DNA from: Aestuariivirga sp. | Lineage (GTDB): Bacteria; Pseudomonadota; Alphaproteobacteria; Rhizobiales; Aestuariivirgaceae | Reading direction: 5' to 3' | Length of the DNA stretch: 64,000 nt | Assembly (NCBI RefSeq): GCF_020252395.1 | Contig: NZ_JADCDB010000020.1 | Span: 62,001 to 126,000 of the forward strand | Shown: positions 42,032 to 49,843 of the stretch, piece by piece | How the letters are laid out: every line of letters begins with the position of its first letter | How positions within the stretch are numbered: the stretch's first letter is position 1 | The notes under the pieces: model-generated | Told to the model about the DNA's origin: nothing | Seen by the model: only the letters and a program-made list of their open reading frames with translations | Database searches by the model: none | Made by a program: the position numbers and the translations under genes

Positions 42032-42831
42032 TCGGCGGCGTCCATCGTGTTGTCATTCACAGGGTGTCCTTGGGCGATTTCGAGGTGGACGGCGTTATCC
42101 CTGCAATAGGCGGCGACAGGCTCGGGCGGGGCCCGGTCCGTCACAAAAACGTCGATGTCCGACAACTCCCCGATGCGCACCGGAGCTGTGCGCGTGAATT
42201 TCGTCGCGTCCGCCACCAGCATGACGTTGCGGGCGTTCTGCATGATGGCCTTGGCGACACGCACCTCGCGGTAGTCGAAATCCAGCATCGCGCCATCCTC
42301 GTCGAGGGCGGAGGCGCCGATCACCGCATGATCCACCTTGAACTGCGTAATGAAATCGGCCGCCGCCTCGCCGACGATGCCGCCGTCACTCCGGCGCAGC
42401 ACGCCGCCGGCCACGATCACCTCGATTTTCGGGCGCGACATCAATATGGTGGCGACGTGGATGTTGTTGGTGATGACCAGCAACCCCTCATGCAGGATAA
42501 GGGCGCGCGCCACCTCCTCGGTTGTCGTGCCGATGTTGATGAACAGCGAGCAGTTGTTGGGAATGAGGCTCGCGGCATGACGGCCGATCACCACCTTTTC
42601 GGTGGCGGCCATGAGACGGCGCGCCTCGTAAGCGAGGTTCTCGACGCCCGAGGTCAGAATCGCGCCGCCATGCGTGCGGGAAAGCAGCCTGAAGTCGCAA
42701 AGTTCGTTCAAATCCTTGCGGATGGTCTGCGGCGTAACCTCGAAACGCTGCGCCAGATCCTCCACAGCGACACTGCCAAGTTGCCGTGACAGCGCAAGAA
42801 TCTGGTGCTGACGTGGACTGAGGTTCTCCAT
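42028..42831 (-). CDS. glpR: GlpR, DeoR-family regulator of glycerol genes
   Basis: 267 residues. N-terminal DeoR helix-turn-helix: PRQHQILALSRQLGSVAVED, LAQRFEVTPQTIRKDLNELC and LLSRTHGGAIL. The sensor domain has NNCSLFINIGTTTEEVARAL and MLVADATKFTRTAPVRIGEL. It probably represses glpDK and the divergent importer, with glycerol-3-phosphate as inducer, as for GlpR in general. First gene of glpR-glpD-glpK; divergent from glpV. Confidence 0.94.
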   Translation of the reverse strand: MENLSPRQHQILALSRQLGSVAVEDLAQRFEVTPQTIRKDLNELCDFRLLSRTHGGAILTSGVENLAYEARRLMAATEKVVIGRHAASLIPNNCSLFINIGTTTEEVARALILHEGLLVITNNIHVATILMSRPKIEVIVAGGVLRRSDGGIVGEAAADFITQFKVDHAVIGASALDEDGAMLDFDYREVRVAKAIMQNARNVMLVADATKFTRTAPVRIGELSDIDVFVTDRAPPEPVAAYCRDNAVHLEIAQGHPVNDNTMDAAE

Positions 42832-43033
42832 GGGTCTTTCGCTACCGGCTACGCGTCATCGCCGTCCGAGAGGGGATCGATTACTTGCGGTGCGGATGAT
42901 TTCACTTTTTTTCGTTTAACGCAATATTGCGGCGCAGCATAGTTCGAATTTTGCCGGTTGACGCTCATTTGTTTTCACATGATAGTTTGTCGAAGGTGCC
43001 ATGCAACAGGTACCGATCAAGGGAGGACCCACC
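42832..43033. promoter_or_regulatory. Divergent glpR / glpV control region
   Basis: This 202-bp gap holds a good plus-strand promoter for the importer: TTGACG (42958-42963), a 17-base spacer and GATAGT (42981-42986), about 48 bases before the glpV start, followed by the ribosome site GGGAGG (43020-43025). AT-rich stretches around 42899-42920 (a run of seven T) and TTCGAA (42943-42948) may be operator DNA for GlpR. I could not define the repressor site exactly. Confidence 0.55.
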
Positions 43034-44770
43034 ATGAGACTGAAATATCTCGCCTCAGCTGCCGCCATGGCGCTGATGGCGGTTGCAAGTCCTGCATTTG
43101 CCGACGCCGACGCTGCCAAGAAATGGATCGATTCCGAATTCCAGCCCTCAACGCTGTCCAAGGAGGATCAGCTGAAGGAGATGGAGTGGTTCATCAAGGC
43201 CGCAGAACCCTTCAAGGGCATGGAGATCAACGTGCTGTCGGAGGGCATCCCGACGCATGACTATGAGTCGAAGGTGCTGGCCAAGGCCTTCGAGGAAATC
43301 ACCGGCATCAAGGTGAATCACCAGATCCTCGGCGAGGGCGAAGTGGTTCAGGCCGTGCAGACGCAGATGCAGACAAACCGCAACCTGTATGACGGCTACG
43401 TCAACGACTCGGACCTGATCGGCACGCACTCCCGCCTGCAGCAGACCTATAATCTCACCGACATGATGGCCGGCGACTGGAAGGACGTGACCAACCCCGG
43501 TCTTGACCTCGCCGATTTCATCGGCACGAAGTTCACCACCGGACCGGACGGAAAGCTCTACCAGCTTCCCGACCAGCAGTTCGCGAACCTCTACTGGTTC
43601 CGGAAAGACTGGTTCGACCGCCCTGAGATCAAGGAAAAATTCAAGGCCAAGTATGGCTACGATCTCGGCGTGCCGGTCAACTGGTCGGCTTATGAGGACA
43701 TCGCCGAATTCTTCAGCAATGATGTCAAGGAAATCGACGGCGTCAAGATCTATGGCCACATGGACTACGGCAAGCGCGCGCCGGACCTCGGCTGGCGCAT
43801 GACCGACGCGTGGCTTTCGATGGCCGGCGCCGGCAGCCAGGGCGAACCCAACGGCGTGCCGATCGATGAGTGGGGCATCCGCATGGAGAAGGGTTCTTGC
43901 AACCCCTCCGGCGCTTCGGTGTCGCGTGGCGGCGAGACCAACGGCCCAGCCTCGGTCTACGCCATCGCGAAGTGGGATGAGTGGCTGCGCAAGTACGCGC
44001 CTCCGGGGGCAGCCGACTACGACTTCTACCAGTCGCTGCCGGCGCTCGCGCAGGGCAACGTTGCGCAGCAGATCTTCTGGTACACGGCCTTCACCGCCTC
44101 CATGGTGGCGCCGAAGTCGGAGGGCAACAACACGGTGGATGACCAAGGCATGCCGCTCTGGCGCATGGCCCCGTCGCCGCACGGACCCTACTACAAGGAC
44201 GGACAGAAGGTCGGCTATCAGGACGTGGGCTCCTGGACCATCCTGAGGTCGACGCCGGCTGACCGCGCCAAGGCCGCTTGGCTCTATGCGCAGTTCGCGG
44301 TGTCGAAGACGGTCGACGTGAAGAAGAGCCAGGTCGGTCTCACCTTCATCCGCGACAGCACGGTGCGCCACCAGTCCTTTACGGACCGCGCGCCGAAGCT
44401 GGGCGGACTGGTCGAGTTCTACCGCTCGCCCGACCGCGTGCGCTGGTCGCCCACCGGCATCAATGTGCCGGACTATCCGAAGCTCGCCCAGCTCTGGTGG
44501 CAGCAGATCGGCGATGTGAACTCCGGCGCCTTCACGCCGCAAGAGGCCATGGACCGACTTGCCGGCGAAATGGAGCAGGTGATGGCCCGCATGGAAGCGG
44601 CGGACAAGGCCAACAAGACCTATGGTGGATGCGGTCCGCGTCTCTCCGAGCCGAAGGATCCGTCCTACTGGCTCGGCCGGCCCGATGGCCCGAAGGCGAA
44701 GCTCGCCAACGAGAAGGAGCCCGGCCAGACCATTCCTTACGAGGAAATCGTCAAGCGCTGGCAGGAATAA
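43034..44770 (+). CDS. glpV: Glycerol ABC transporter, substrate-binding protein
   Basis: 578 residues from ATG 43034, nine bases after GGGAGG; an ATG at 43001 lies upstream of that site. Signal peptide MRLKYLASAAAMALMAVASP, cleavage near AFA-D. It is a large family 1 binding protein (INVLSEGIPTHDYESKVLAK, YFRKDWFD-like LYWFRKDWFD, DVGSWTILRSTPADRAKAAW), much bigger than ordinary sugar-binding proteins, as for GlpV of Rhizobium leguminosarum. It captures glycerol in the periplasm. First gene of glpVSTPQU. Confidence 0.92.
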   Translation: MRLKYLASAAAMALMAVASPAFADADAAKKWIDSEFQPSTLSKEDQLKEMEWFIKAAEPFKGMEINVLSEGIPTHDYESKVLAKAFEEITGIKVNHQILGEGEVVQAVQTQMQTNRNLYDGYVNDSDLIGTHSRLQQTYNLTDMMAGDWKDVTNPGLDLADFIGTKFTTGPDGKLYQLPDQQFANLYWFRKDWFDRPEIKEKFKAKYGYDLGVPVNWSAYEDIAEFFSNDVKEIDGVKIYGHMDYGKRAPDLGWRMTDAWLSMAGAGSQGEPNGVPIDEWGIRMEKGSCNPSGASVSRGGETNGPASVYAIAKWDEWLRKYAPPGAADYDFYQSLPALAQGNVAQQIFWYTAFTASMVAPKSEGNNTVDDQGMPLWRMAPSPHGPYYKDGQKVGYQDVGSWTILRSTPADRAKAAWLYAQFAVSKTVDVKKSQVGLTFIRDSTVRHQSFTDRAPKLGGLVEFYRSPDRVRWSPTGINVPDYPKLAQLWWQQIGDVNSGAFTPQEAMDRLAGEMEQVMARMEAADKANKTYGGCGPRLSEPKDPSYWLGRPDGPKAKLANEKEPGQTIPYEEIVKRWQE

Positions 44771-44783
44771 TAACCGGAATAGC

Positions 44784-44809
44784 GGAGCGCGGGAGAAATC
44801 CCGCGCTCC
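44784..44809 (+). other. Intercistronic stem-loop after glpV
   Basis: A perfect 11-bp stem (GGAGCGCGGGA, 44784-44794; TCCCGCGCTCC, 44799-44809) capped by a GAAA tetraloop, 14 bases after the glpV stop. No T tract follows. It should protect the 3' end of glpV mRNA and lower downstream expression. It parallels the hairpin after rhaS. Confidence 0.75.
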
Positions 44810-44856
44810 AACCTTGCCGGGGCTTGCCCCATGTTTTCATTGCCGATCGGATCTTC

Positions 44857-45921
44857 ATGGCCCTTGAACTCATCGAGATCACCAAGCGCGCCGGTGCGGA
44901 CACGCATATCCATCCGACGTCGCTCGTGCTGCCGCAGGGTTCGTTCAACGTGCTGCTGGGCACCACGCTGTCCGGCAAGACCACGCTCATGCAGATCATG
45001 GCCGGCATCCAGCCGCCGACGTCAGGCCGGATCAGGTTCAACGGCAGGGACGTGACCCATGTCGCCGTTCAGAAGCGCAACGTCTCGATGGTCTATCAGC
45101 AATTCATCAACTACCCGAATTTCACTGTCTACGACAACATCGCCTCGCCGCTGAAAGTGGCCGGCATGAGCAAGGCCGAGATCGACCGCCGCGTCATGGC
45201 CGCCGCCGACCTGCTTCGCTTGCGCCCCATGCTGAAGCGGCGGCCATCGGAGCTCTCCGGCGGTCAGCAGCAGCGCACCGCCATCGCCCGCTCCATCGTG
45301 AAGGACTCGGACCTGATCCTCCTCGATGAGCCGCTCGCCAACCTCGACTACAAGCTGCGCGAGGAACTGCGCGACGAGTTGCCGAGGCTCTTTGCCGGCC
45401 GCAATGCCATTGTCGTTTATGCCACCACGGAGCCGGTCGAGGCGCTGCTGTTTGGCGGCAACACGGCAACGCTGCACGAGGGCCGCGTCACCCAGTTCGG
45501 GCCCACGTCCTCGGTCTACCGGGAGCCGAAGGACCTCACGTCGGCCCAAGTCTTTTCCGATCCCCCCATCAACATGACACCGGTGGAAAAGCGGGGGTCT
45601 CAGCTTCAGGTTTTCGGCGGGAAAACCTGGCCTGCGGGTGCGGCCGCGCGCGGGCTGAACGATGGAAGCTACATTCTCGCAATCCGCCCGCATCACGTGA
45701 CGCCACTGCCGCCGGAAGCGTCGACCGGCGAACTCGAGGGCCGCGTGCTGGTCACCGAGCTGTCCGGGTCGGAGAGCGTCATCCATCTCGATGTCGGCGG
45801 CACGACGTGGGTGTCGCAGTCGCACGGCATTCACCCCTTCGAGGTTGGCGCGCACGCAAGGCTCCACGTCGACATCGACCGCGGATTGTTCTTCGCAGCC
45901 AATGGCGAGCGCGTGTCCTGA
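44857..45921 (+). CDS. glpS: Glycerol ABC transporter, ATPase GlpS (H-loop residue missing)
   Basis: 354 residues from ATG 44857. Walker A GTTLSGKTTL, Q-loop region MVYQQF, intact signature LSGGQQQR, Walker B LILLDEPLANLD with catalytic Glu, and a MalK-like C-terminal regulatory part (LAIRPHHVTPLPPEA). The H-loop, normally THDQ-EA, reads ATTEPVEA, so the switch histidine is Thr (codon 45427-45429). It pairs with GlpT, whose defects are complementary. Its last base is shared with the glpT start (TGATG). Confidence 0.93.
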   Translation: MALELIEITKRAGADTHIHPTSLVLPQGSFNVLLGTTLSGKTTLMQIMAGIQPPTSGRIRFNGRDVTHVAVQKRNVSMVYQQFINYPNFTVYDNIASPLKVAGMSKAEIDRRVMAAADLLRLRPMLKRRPSELSGGQQQRTAIARSIVKDSDLILLDEPLANLDYKLREELRDELPRLFAGRNAIVVYATTEPVEALLFGGNTATLHEGRVTQFGPTSSVYREPKDLTSAQVFSDPPINMTPVEKRGSQLQVFGGKTWPAGAAARGLNDGSYILAIRPHHVTPLPPEASTGELEGRVLVTELSGSESVIHLDVGGTTWVSQSHGIHPFEVGAHARLHVDIDRGLFFAANGERVS

Positions 45922-46994
45922 TGGCCGAAATCCGTCTCGAGAACCTCCGCCACTCTTACTCGGCCAATCCGCAGAGCGATGAGGACTATGCCCTCAAGCG
46001 CCTCTCCATCACCTGGCAGGACGGCGGCGCCTACGCGCTGCTGGGGCCGTCGGGCTGCGGCAAGACCACGCTTCTCAACCTCATCTCCGGCCTGCTGACG
46101 CCGACCGAGGGCAAGATCCTGTTCGACGGTCGGGACGTTTCGCACAGCTCGCCCGAGGCCCGCAACATCGCGCAGGTTTTCCAGTTCCCGGTCATCTACG
46201 ACACCATGACGGTGTTCGACAATCTTGCCTTCCCGCTGCGCAACCGCGGCGTGCCCGAGGCCGAGATCGAGTCGCGCGTCGGCGAGATCGCCGGGATGCT
46301 GGAGCTCACGAAGACGCTTCACAAGCGCGCATCGGGTTTGACGGCGGACGGCAAACAAAAGATCTCGCTAGGCCGTGGCTTGGTCCGGCCAGATGTGAAC
46401 GTGATTATGTTCGACGAGCCGCTGACGGTGATCGACCCGCATCTCAAGTGGCAGTTGCGCTCCAAGCTCAAGGAGCTTCACCTCCGAACCGGGCGCACCA
46501 TGATCTATGTGACGCACGACCAGACCGAGGCCCTCACCTTCGCCGACCAGGTTGTGGTGATGAATCTCGGCGAGGTGGTGCAGGCGGGAACGCCCGTCGA
46601 GCTTTTCGAGCGCCCGCAGCACACCTTCGTCGGCCACTTCATCGGCTCTCCTGGCATGAACGTTCTCCCTTGCGAAGTGCGCGGGGGAAAGGCCATATTC
46701 GGCGGAACGCCGGTGGACGCGGCCAATATAGCAGCCGCAAACAGCCGCGGCCGGACCGAGTTGGGCGTCCGGCCCGAATTCGTGTCGATCGCTTCCTCCG
46801 GAATTCCGGCAGAAGTGATCCGGGTGTCCGACGCCGGCCGCTACCGCATTGTCGAAACCCGCAGCCACGGCCACACCGTCAAGCTGCTGCTGAAGGAAGG
46901 TGGCGAGGCGCCACGCGGCAGCACATTCCTGTCCTTCGATCCCTCGCACACCCAGGTTTACGAGGACGGCTGGATGGCGGGCGCGCGGCGATGA
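45921..46994 (+). CDS. glpT: Glycerol ABC transporter, ATPase GlpT (degenerate signature)
   Basis: 357 residues from ATG 45921. Walker A GPSGCGKTTL, Q-loop VFQFPVIYDTM, Walker B VIMFDEPLTVID, intact H-loop VTHDQTEA. The ABC signature reads LTADGKQK (46338-46361) instead of LSGGQQQR. The C-terminal part (ELGVRPEFVSIASSGIPAEV) is of the TOBE/MalK type. With GlpS it forms the ATPase heterodimer: GlpT's nucleotide site plus GlpS's signature would be the competent one. It overlaps glpP by 4 bases. Confidence 0.93.
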   Translation: MAEIRLENLRHSYSANPQSDEDYALKRLSITWQDGGAYALLGPSGCGKTTLLNLISGLLTPTEGKILFDGRDVSHSSPEARNIAQVFQFPVIYDTMTVFDNLAFPLRNRGVPEAEIESRVGEIAGMLELTKTLHKRASGLTADGKQKISLGRGLVRPDVNVIMFDEPLTVIDPHLKWQLRSKLKELHLRTGRTMIYVTHDQTEALTFADQVVVMNLGEVVQAGTPVELFERPQHTFVGHFIGSPGMNVLPCEVRGGKAIFGGTPVDAANIAAANSRGRTELGVRPEFVSIASSGIPAEVIRVSDAGRYRIVETRSHGHTVKLLLKEGGEAPRGSTFLSFDPSHTQVYEDGWMAGARR

Positions 46995-47854
46995 ACAAGA
47001 CCTTCAATAACAAGGCCTGGTGGCTCGTTCTTCCGGTGTTCCTGATGGTGGCCTTCAACGCGCTGGTGCCGTTGATGACCGTCGTCAACTATTCGATCCA
47101 GGAAACCTTCGGCAACAACGAGTTCTTCTGGTCGGGAACCACCTGGTTCGAGCAGATCCTGCATGACGGCGAGTTCCATGCCTCGCTCAAGCGCCAGCTC
47201 GTCTTCACGGGCCTTATCTTGCTGATTGAAGTTCCCCTGGGCCTCGCCATTGCGCTGTGCATGCCGCGCCAGGGGCCCTGGGTGTCCGTCTGTCTTGTGC
47301 TCGTGGCTTTGCCGCTGCTGGTGCCGTGGAACGTCGTCGGCTCCATGTGGAACATCATGGCGCTCCCTGACATCGGCCTTCTCGGCAAGGGCATTAACGC
47401 GCTGGGCATTCCTTTCAACTACACGCGGCAACCCATATCCGCGTGGTTCACCGTTGTGCTGATGGATGTGTGGCACTGGACGTCGCTGGTCTTGCTGCTC
47501 TGCTACGCCGGGCTCGTCGCCATTCCGGACGCCTATTACCAGGCGGCGAAGGTCGATGGCGCCAGGCCCTGGGCGGTGTTCCGATACATCCAGCTGCCGA
47601 AGTTGAAGCACGTGCTGACGATCGCCATCCTGCTCCGCTTCATGGATTCCTTCATGATCTACACCGAAGTGATCGTGCTGACGGGCGGCGGACCCGGCAG
47701 CACCACGAAGTTCCTCTCGATCGACCTCGTGCAGAAGGCGTTGGGCGGTTTCGACCTCGGGCCCGCGGCGGCCTTCTCGATCGTCTACTTCCTTATCATC
47801 CTGTTCCTCAGCTGGCTGTTCTATACGCTGATGATGCGCGAGGAGGCCAAGTAA
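46991..47854 (+). CDS. glpP: Glycerol ABC transporter, permease GlpP
   Basis: 287 residues with six predicted membrane helices. MalF-like permease with the EAA-type loop YYQAAKVDGARPWAVFRYIQ-LPKLKH. N-terminal WWLVLPVFLMVAFNALVPLM is the first helix. It forms the glycerol channel with GlpQ. ATGA-type overlap with glpT upstream and one base before glpQ. Confidence 0.95.
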   Translation: MNKTFNNKAWWLVLPVFLMVAFNALVPLMTVVNYSIQETFGNNEFFWSGTTWFEQILHDGEFHASLKRQLVFTGLILLIEVPLGLAIALCMPRQGPWVSVCLVLVALPLLVPWNVVGSMWNIMALPDIGLLGKGINALGIPFNYTRQPISAWFTVVLMDVWHWTSLVLLLCYAGLVAIPDAYYQAAKVDGARPWAVFRYIQLPKLKHVLTIAILLRFMDSFMIYTEVIVLTGGGPGSTTKFLSIDLVQKALGGFDLGPAAAFSIVYFLIILFLSWLFYTLMMREEAK

Positions 47855-47855
47855 G

Positions 47856-48653
47856 ATGCGCAAGCGCCACATCGTCCTGACGCTCTACATCGTCTTCCTG
47901 ATGCTGCCGATCTACTGGCTGCTCAACATGTCGTTCAAGACGACGAACGAAATTCTCGGCGGCTTCAGCGCCTTCCCGCGCGACTTCACGCTCGACAGCT
48001 ACCGCACGATCTTCACCGATCCCACCTGGTACAACGCCTACATCAACTCGATCACCTACGTCGTCATCAACACGGTGATCTCGGTGATGATCGCGCTTCC
48101 CGCGGCCTACGCCTTCTCGCGCTACCGCTTCCTTGGCGACAAGCACCTGTTCTTCTGGCTTCTGTCCAACCGCATGGCGCCGGCCGCCGTGTTCGTCCTG
48201 CCCTTCGTCAACCTCTATTCCGCCGTCGGCCTGTTCGACACGCCCTGGGCCGTGGCGCTGGCGCACACCCTGTTCAACGTTCCGCTCGCCGTATGGATCC
48301 TCGAGGGCTTCATGTCCGGCGTGCCGAAGGAGCTCGATGAGACCGCCTATGTCGACGGCTACTCATTCCCGTCCTTCTTCCTGAGGATCTTCCTCCCCAC
48401 CATCTCGGCTGGCATCGGCGTTGCGGCCTTCTTCTGCTTCATGTTCTCCTGGGTGGAGATGCTGCTTGCGAAGAACCTCACATCCGTGGCTGCCAAGCCG
48501 ATCGTCGCCGCCATGACGAAGACAGCCAGCACGTCCGGATATGAGCTGGGGCTGCTGGCGGCCGCGGGCGTGCTCACCATCATCCCCGGCGCCATTGTCA
48601 TCTATTTCGTCCGCAACTATATCGCCAAGGGCTTCGCCCTGGGCCGCGTGTGA
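47856..48653 (+). CDS. glpQ: Glycerol ABC transporter, permease GlpQ
   Basis: 265 residues, MalG-like permease with six helices. The EAA-type loop is KELDETAYVDGYSFPSFFLR-IFLPTISAGIG, and AFSRYRFLGDKHLFFWLLSN precedes it. It is the partner of GlpP in the glycerol importer. It should not be confused with GlpQ phosphodiesterase; the name follows the Rhizobium glpSTPQUV set. Starts one base after the glpP stop. Confidence 0.94.
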   Translation: MRKRHIVLTLYIVFLMLPIYWLLNMSFKTTNEILGGFSAFPRDFTLDSYRTIFTDPTWYNAYINSITYVVINTVISVMIALPAAYAFSRYRFLGDKHLFFWLLSNRMAPAAVFVLPFVNLYSAVGLFDTPWAVALAHTLFNVPLAVWILEGFMSGVPKELDETAYVDGYSFPSFFLRIFLPTISAGIGVAAFFCFMFSWVEMLLAKNLTSVAAKPIVAAMTKTASTSGYELGLLAAAGVLTIIPGAIVIYFVRNYIAKGFALGRV

Positions 48654-48666
48654 GAAGGGCCTCAAG

Positions 48667-48990
48667 ATGGAAACGCCAATGATGTTCTCGGCCGAGTGGT
48701 GGCAGCAGCCGCTGGGCAGCTGGATGGCGTGGAACCGGGTGACCATCGCCTTCTTCATCTATGTCTTCGGTTCGATCCTCGCCATGGGCGTATGGGAGTA
48801 TTTCTCGCCGGGCGGTTCTCCGCGCCGCGGCATCTTCCGGCTCGAGACGACGCGCGGCGACCGCCTGTTCATGACGCATCTCGGAACGGCTTTCATCTTT
48901 CTCGCCTGGCTGGCGTTATTCGGAACGCCCCTGTGGGGCGCCCTCGCCGCCGCCATGATCTGGGCAGTTGTAGTCTTCCGCTGGGTGTGA
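48667..48990 (+). CDS. glpU: GlpU, DUF2160 membrane protein of the glycerol transporter operon
   Basis: 107 residues from ATG 48667, 13 bp after glpQ. Two to three membrane segments: VTIAFFIYVFGSILAMGVWE, HLGTAFIFLAWLALFGTPLW and GALAAAMIWAVVVFRWV. The middle RRGIFRLETTRGDRLFM is the DUF2160 core. It always accompanies the rhizobial glycerol importer; its exact role in transport is not known to me. Last gene of the operon. Confidence 0.9.
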   Translation: METPMMFSAEWWQQPLGSWMAWNRVTIAFFIYVFGSILAMGVWEYFSPGGSPRRGIFRLETTRGDRLFMTHLGTAFIFLAWLALFGTPLWGALAAAMIWAVVVFRWV

Positions 48991-49089
48991 CCCGGCTCAG
49001 TGCACGGCTGCAAACATGATTGGTGTGAGCCCCGCAAATTGATCCAGGAATGAGGAGAGTCCAACGGCCTCAGGAGGAGGAGTTGGACG

Positions 49090-49173
49090 ATGAGGAAGAG
49101 CCGGCTCACCGGGGAGCGGATCAACGCTGCTTTCGCTCAGCAAGCGATTCCACTTGCCCGCAGGATGCGCTAA
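49090..49173 (+). pseudogene. IS3-type transposase OrfA N-terminal remnant
   Basis: A 27-codon frame from ATG 49090 to TAA 49173 begins MRKSRLTGERINAAFAQQA, close to the stereotyped N-terminus of IS3-family OrfA (M-K-x-S-R-F-T-E-E-Q-I-I-x-x-L). A purine-rich ribosome site (GGAGGAGG, 49067-49074 region) lies upstream as in intact elements. The helix-turn-helix, OrfB and terminal repeats are absent. This is probably a scrap of a lost insertion sequence beside marC. The match is short, so confidence is moderate. Confidence 0.45.
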
Positions 49174-49228
49174 TGATGCGCCATCCGTGCGAAGCTGGGG
49201 GGCAGGCTCAACAGACCGCGAGGCCATT

Positions 49229-49843
49229 GTGACGTCGATTTCGAATGAATTCGTTCTGCTGCTGGTGACCATCAATCCCTTTGCGGCCATGCCGGTGTTC
49301 CTCTCGGCAACCTCCCGCATGACGGCGGCGGAGCGCAACCGCACGGCGCTGCGGGCCAGCGTCATCGCCAGCGCGATCCTGCTCTTCCTGCTCGCCTTCG
49401 GGCAGCTATTCCTCGAAAAGATCGGGGTGACGCTGCCCGCCCTGCGCATTGCCGGCGCGCTGGTGCTGCTGATCCTGGGGTTGCGCATGGTGTTCGGCGA
49501 GGCGCCCGGCGGTTCGCCGGACGATGCACAGGCAGGCGACGTGGCGGTGTTTCCGCTGGCCATGCCGATGCTGGCCGGCGGCGGTTCGATTGCCGCCATC
49601 GTGGCGATGACCGACAACACCGTCAGCAGCATCGCCGAACAGGCCGTGACGGCCGTTGTGCTGATCGCCGTGATGGCGGTGATCTATGCCGTGCTGCGTT
49701 CGGCCGAGAAAATCCAGCGGGTCATTGGAGGCACCGGCACCAATGTGATGAGCCGCATCATGGGGCTCGTTCTCGCGGCGCTCGCGGTGCAGACCTTCTT
49801 CAGCGTCTTCGGCCCGCTGCTGGGCGCTGCCGTCTATCCCTGA
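49229..49843 (+). CDS. MarC-family integral membrane protein
   Basis: 204 residues from a GTG at 49229; no better ATG is present close to the conserved start. Six hydrophobic segments; MarC signatures are FVLLLVTINPFAAMPVFLSA, ALRIAGALVLLILGLRMVFG and the C-terminal VMSRIMGLVLAALAVQTF. The MarC/UPF0056 family is of uncertain function despite its name. It ends inside the convergent nhaC gene end (10-bp overlap). The IS3 remnant just upstream may have supplied or disrupted its original promoter. Confidence 0.88.
   Translation: MTSISNEFVLLLVTINPFAAMPVFLSATSRMTAAERNRTALRASVIASAILLFLLAFGQLFLEKIGVTLPALRIAGALVLLILGLRMVFGEAPGGSPDDAQAGDVAVFPLAMPMLAGGGSIAAIVAMTDNTVSSIAEQAVTAVVLIAVMAVIYAVLRSAEKIQRVIGGTGTNVMSRIMGLVLAALAVQTFFSVFGPLLGAAVYP

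Noticed and set aside
42899-42915. Run of seven T upstream of glpV as a terminator
   Set aside because: No stem precedes it, and it lies in the divergent promoter region rather than after a gene.
43148-44542. Long 464-codon open frame antisense to glpV
   Set aside because: It is a shadow of a high-GC gene: Arg/His/Val-rich with no family features, no ribosome site, and lying wholly over the binding-protein gene with its clear signal peptide and domains.
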